The notes under the pieces: model-generated
The model's database searches: none
What the model saw: the letters and a program-made list of their open reading frames with translations, nothing else
What the model was told of the DNA's origin: nothing
Shown: one piece after another, positions 5,195 to 7,229 of the stretch
How positions within the stretch are numbered: the first letter of the stretch is position 1
How the letters are laid out: every line of letters begins with the position of its first letter
Source of the DNA: an uncultured Clostridia bacterium
GTDB lineage: Bacteria > Bacillota > Clostridia > Christensenellales > CAG-917
Length of the DNA: 7,229 bases
Reading direction: 5' to 3'
NCBI GenBank assembly: GCA_946056785.1
Contig: CAMGKS010000056.1
Coordinates: forward strand, 1 to 7,229
Position numbers and translations under genes: made by a program

Positions 5195-6651
5195 GTAAAC
5201 TTTATATCGATTATAATCCCCAATACGTAAGAGCGGCGTTGACCGACGAAGCCGGAGAACTTGAAGATTTCTTTATTGAAAAAACCGCAATGAAAGGCCC
5301 CGTAGGGAATATTTATAAGGGCAGAGTCGAAAACGTGCTTTCAAGTATGAAAGCGGCGTTCGTAAATTTAGGTTTAGAGAAAAACGGTTTTTTGCACGTA
5401 GGGCAATCTTTGCTTGAAAGAAGCGAAACCGCTAATAAACTTAATTTGTCGGCGGGCGACAGCGTAATGTGTCAGGTCGTCAAAGACCAATTCGGCGATA
5501 AAGGCGTCAGATTGTCGCTCGATATAACTTTGCCGGGGCGTTACGTGGTTTTTATACCTAATGCAAATATCGTAAGCGTTTCGAGACGTATATCTTCAGA
5601 AGAACGCAAAGCGGAACTTGAAGGGCTTGTCAAAGGAGCATTGAACGGCGAGACGGGAGCAATTTTGAGAACTGCCGCCGAAAAGGCGTCCGATGAAGAA
5701 ATTTTAAGCGAATTAGAAGAACTTAAACAGCTGTGGCTTAGCATAAAAGAAAAGTATCGCACGGCTCCCGAAAAGACTGCCATATTTAAAGAAGACGATT
5801 TGTTGTTCAGGACTTTGAGAGATTTTTCCTATTGTGATTTAACGGAAATAGTCACAAACGACGTTATTGCTTACAACATGGCAAAGCAGGAATTTCCCGA
5901 TACCGAGATTACGCTGTATGATAGGCCGCAAAACGTTTTATTGCACTACGGTTTGGGCAGTCAGATTGAAACGCTTTCAAAAAGAGTGGTCGAACTCAGA
6001 AACGGCGGATTTATCGTTATCGACAGGGCGGAAGCGCTTACCGCTATCGACGTAAACACCGGAAAATTTGTCGGCGGCAAAAATCTCGAAGATACGGTAT
6101 ATCGTACTAATATCGAAGCGGCAAAGGAAATTGCAAGGCAATTAAGGCTGAGAAATATCGGAGGAATAATCATCGTCGATTTTATAGATATGACGGAACC
6201 GGAACACAGAGCAGGTCTTATGGAAATTTTGCAGGAGGAAGTCGCAAAAGACGGTATGCGTACAACCGTTATGTCAATGACTTCTTTGGGGCTTGTAGAA
6301 ATGACCAGAAAACGTAAAAGGGTTTCAATCGACAATTATCTTTTGCAAAAATGCCCTTATTGCGACAGGGGATATACCGTTTCAAACGAACATCTTATAA
6401 TGGCTTTAAGAGAAAAACTTGTTGCGATATTGTGCGATAACAGCGTGTCTGCCGTTCTTGTGAGAGCTAACCCTGAAATTGCCGAAAGCTTGTTTTGCAC
6501 GAGAATGCTGTCAAAAGAGTGCGCTACGATATGGAAGGGAAAAAGGATATACGTTGTAAGCGATGAAAGCGTCCCTAGGGGAAGCGAAAAAACTCTTGCA
6601 ATGGTCGGTTCGGTTTTGACTCTTCCAAACGGTGCCAGAATGTTATATTAG
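5191..6651 (+). CDS. rng: Ribonuclease G (RNase E/G family endoribonuclease)
   Basis: RNase G cuts single-stranded A/U-rich RNA, senses 5'-monophosphate ends, and matures rRNA and turns over mRNA in the cytoplasm. The 486 residues equal the compact RNase G form (489 in E. coli) with no long RNase E scaffold tail. The S1 domain spans about 36-125 (GNIYKGRVENVL, AAFVNLG, GFLHVG). GAILRTA at 156-162 carries the 5'-sensor pair Arg160 and Thr161. The magnesium-binding Asp287 lies in AIDVNTGK and Asp330 in IIVDFIDM, 43 residues apart exactly as for Asp303 and Asp346 of E. coli RNase E. CPYC at 388-391 is the zinc-link motif that joins subunits. The start overlaps the DUF2344 stop (ATGA) without a good ribosome binding site, so translation is probably by re-initiation. 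rplU, the common next gene, does not follow here. Confidence 0.97.
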   Translation: MSKLYIDYNPQYVRAALTDEAGELEDFFIEKTAMKGPVGNIYKGRVENVLSSMKAAFVNLGLEKNGFLHVGQSLLERSETANKLNLSAGDSVMCQVVKDQFGDKGVRLSLDITLPGRYVVFIPNANIVSVSRRISSEERKAELEGLVKGALNGETGAILRTAAEKASDEEILSELEELKQLWLSIKEKYRTAPEKTAIFKEDDLLFRTLRDFSYCDLTEIVTNDVIAYNMAKQEFPDTEITLYDRPQNVLLHYGLGSQIETLSKRVVELRNGGFIVIDRAEALTAIDVNTGKFVGGKNLEDTVYRTNIEAAKEIARQLRLRNIGGIIIVDFIDMTEPEHRAGLMEILQEEVAKDGMRTTVMSMTSLGLVEMTRKRKRVSIDNYLLQKCPYCDRGYTVSNEHLIMALREKLVAILCDNSVSAVLVRANPEIAESLFCTRMLSKECATIWKGKRIYVVSDESVPRGSEKTLAMVGSVLTLPNGARMLY

Positions 6652-6680
6652 TTGCCTTTTGCGGCGTATTATGGTATAAT
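6652..6680 (+). promoter_or_regulatory. Sigma-A promoter with extended -10, for the dehydrogenase-like gene
   Basis: TTGCCT (6652-6657), a 17-bp spacer and TATAAT (6675-6680) lie directly after the rng stop. TGG just before the -10 box makes the extended TGn element. The predicted start of transcription, about 7 nt past the -10 box, is at or near the ATG at 6687, implying a leaderless transcript. Confidence 0.85.
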
Positions 6681-6686
6681 GAAAAT

Positions 6687-7229
6687 ATGAAAGCATGGAG
6701 AATCGAAGGCCCGTCCGAATTGGAATTGATTGAAATGAAGGCTAAACGTGCGGCGGGACAGATAAGAGTTAAAATATCCACTTGTGCTTTGTCGGAAACC
6801 GATTTGGCATATTATAGGGGCACAAATCACAGAGCCGGTATAGTTCCGACTCACTCAGCCGTAGGCTACGTGAGCGAGGCGGACGAGGACAGCGAAATGA
6901 AGCTGGGGCAGAGAGTCGTCATATCGCCGTATATAGACGAGAGCGAAGTGGAAGTAGAAATTCCAAGCCAAAGGAAAATCAGAATTATGGGCGTCGACGT
7001 CGACGGCTTTTTGTGCGATTTCGTAAACGTCCCTCAAAACAACGTTTATTTCCTTCCGGAAGGCATTAAAGACGATGAGGCGGTTTTTATCGATTATATT
7101 GCGCTTGCAAATCAGGTAATCGAAAATTTTGAATTTGAGAAAGGAGATTATCTGCTTATCATCGGAGCTTCGACTTTCGGATTGATTATCGCTCAGCTTG
7201 CGCTTTATTATCAACTTGTTCCGATTATA
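6687..7229 (+). CDS. Zinc-less medium-chain dehydrogenase/reductase (alcohol dehydrogenase-like), 3' end outside window
   Basis: The frame is open from ATG 6687 to the window end (181 residues of an expected 310-350). The start MKAWRIEGPSELEL and the following KISTCALSETDLAYYRG align with the first strands of alcohol and sorbitol dehydrogenases (MKA...GPxxLEL, KVKACGICGTDLHxYRG). GQRVVISPY (74-82), MGVDVDGFLCDFVNVP (101-116) and the nucleotide-binding GDYLLIIGASTFG (153-165) complete the fold up to the Rossmann domain. Zinc sites are mostly lost: the ligand Cys of CGTD is Ser36, GHE has become THS (His56 kept, Glu replaced by Ser57), and the later Glu is replaced around Asp136. The four-Cys structural zinc lobe is absent from about 81-100. 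It is probably an NAD(P)-binding reductase or non-catalytic relative; the substrate is unknown. No ribosome binding site precedes the ATG. Confidence 0.85.
   Translation, partial: MKAWRIEGPSELELIEMKAKRAAGQIRVKISTCALSETDLAYYRGTNHRAGIVPTHSAVGYVSEADEDSEMKLGQRVVISPYIDESEVEVEIPSQRKIRIMGVDVDGFLCDFVNVPQNNVYFLPEGIKDDEAVFIDYIALANQVIENFEFEKGDYLLIIGASTFGLIIAQLALYYQLVPII

Noticed and set aside
6992..7005. A perfect 14-bp palindrome CGTCGACGTCGACG inside the dehydrogenase-like gene
   Set aside because: It is produced by alternating GTC and GAC codons in the conserved GVDVDG segment, and similar GTCGAC strings occur in other genes here, so no operator is implied.
6855..7214. 119-residue open frame on the minus strand
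   Set aside because: It lies opposite the dehydrogenase-like gene, whose translation matches a known family; the minus-strand product shows no recognisable motif.

Overview
The window looks like chromosomal DNA of a moderately AT-rich member of the Clostridia (Firmicutes). I infer this from the gene content and order: the end of minD, then minE, a SpoIVFB-type M50 membrane protease, a TIGR03960-type radical SAM protein, its DUF2344/TIGR03936 partner, and RNase G. Runs of this kind (min genes, spoIVF-like genes, the radical SAM pair, rng, then usually rplU/rpmA) are typical of Clostridia. MinE together with SpoIVFB argues against Bacillus, which lacks MinE. I cannot name a genus. Every gene I can support is on the + strand.

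Bases 1-533 hold the C-terminal part of MinD, cut by the window edge, and the whole of MinE. The two overlap by stop and start codons. The 204-bp gap that follows carries a 22-bp-period tandem repeat and a possible promoter. Next come an unrecognised 86-residue single-pass membrane protein, sitting where spoIVFA normally lies, and a SpoIVFB-like intramembrane protease. The protease has no conventional start codon that fits its ribosome binding site.

A near-ideal sigma-A promoter (TTGACT, 17 bp, TATAAT) at 1855-1883 opens a second transcription unit. Its -35 box lies in the 3' arm of an inverted repeat that resembles a terminator for the upstream unit. This promoter appears to drive four tightly packed genes: a ROK-family glucokinase, the radical SAM protein, the DUF2344 protein and RNase G. 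Each stop codon overlaps or touches the next start, so translational coupling is likely.

A third promoter (TTGCCT, 17 bp, extended TATAAT) begins one base after the rng stop. Its predicted transcription start falls on the ATG of the last gene, which would give a leaderless mRNA. That gene is a medium-chain dehydrogenase relative, truncated by the window edge, that has lost most zinc ligands of the alcohol dehydrogenase family.

Taken together, the genes serve division-site placement, regulated membrane proteolysis, glucose phosphorylation, an uncharacterised radical SAM function linked to RNA metabolism, and rRNA/mRNA processing. I found no tRNA, rRNA, CRISPR array, insertion sequence or phage gene. 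Candidates for novelty are the radical SAM pair coupled to RNase G and a sugar kinase, the small membrane protein beside the protease, and the zinc-less dehydrogenase on a leaderless transcript.
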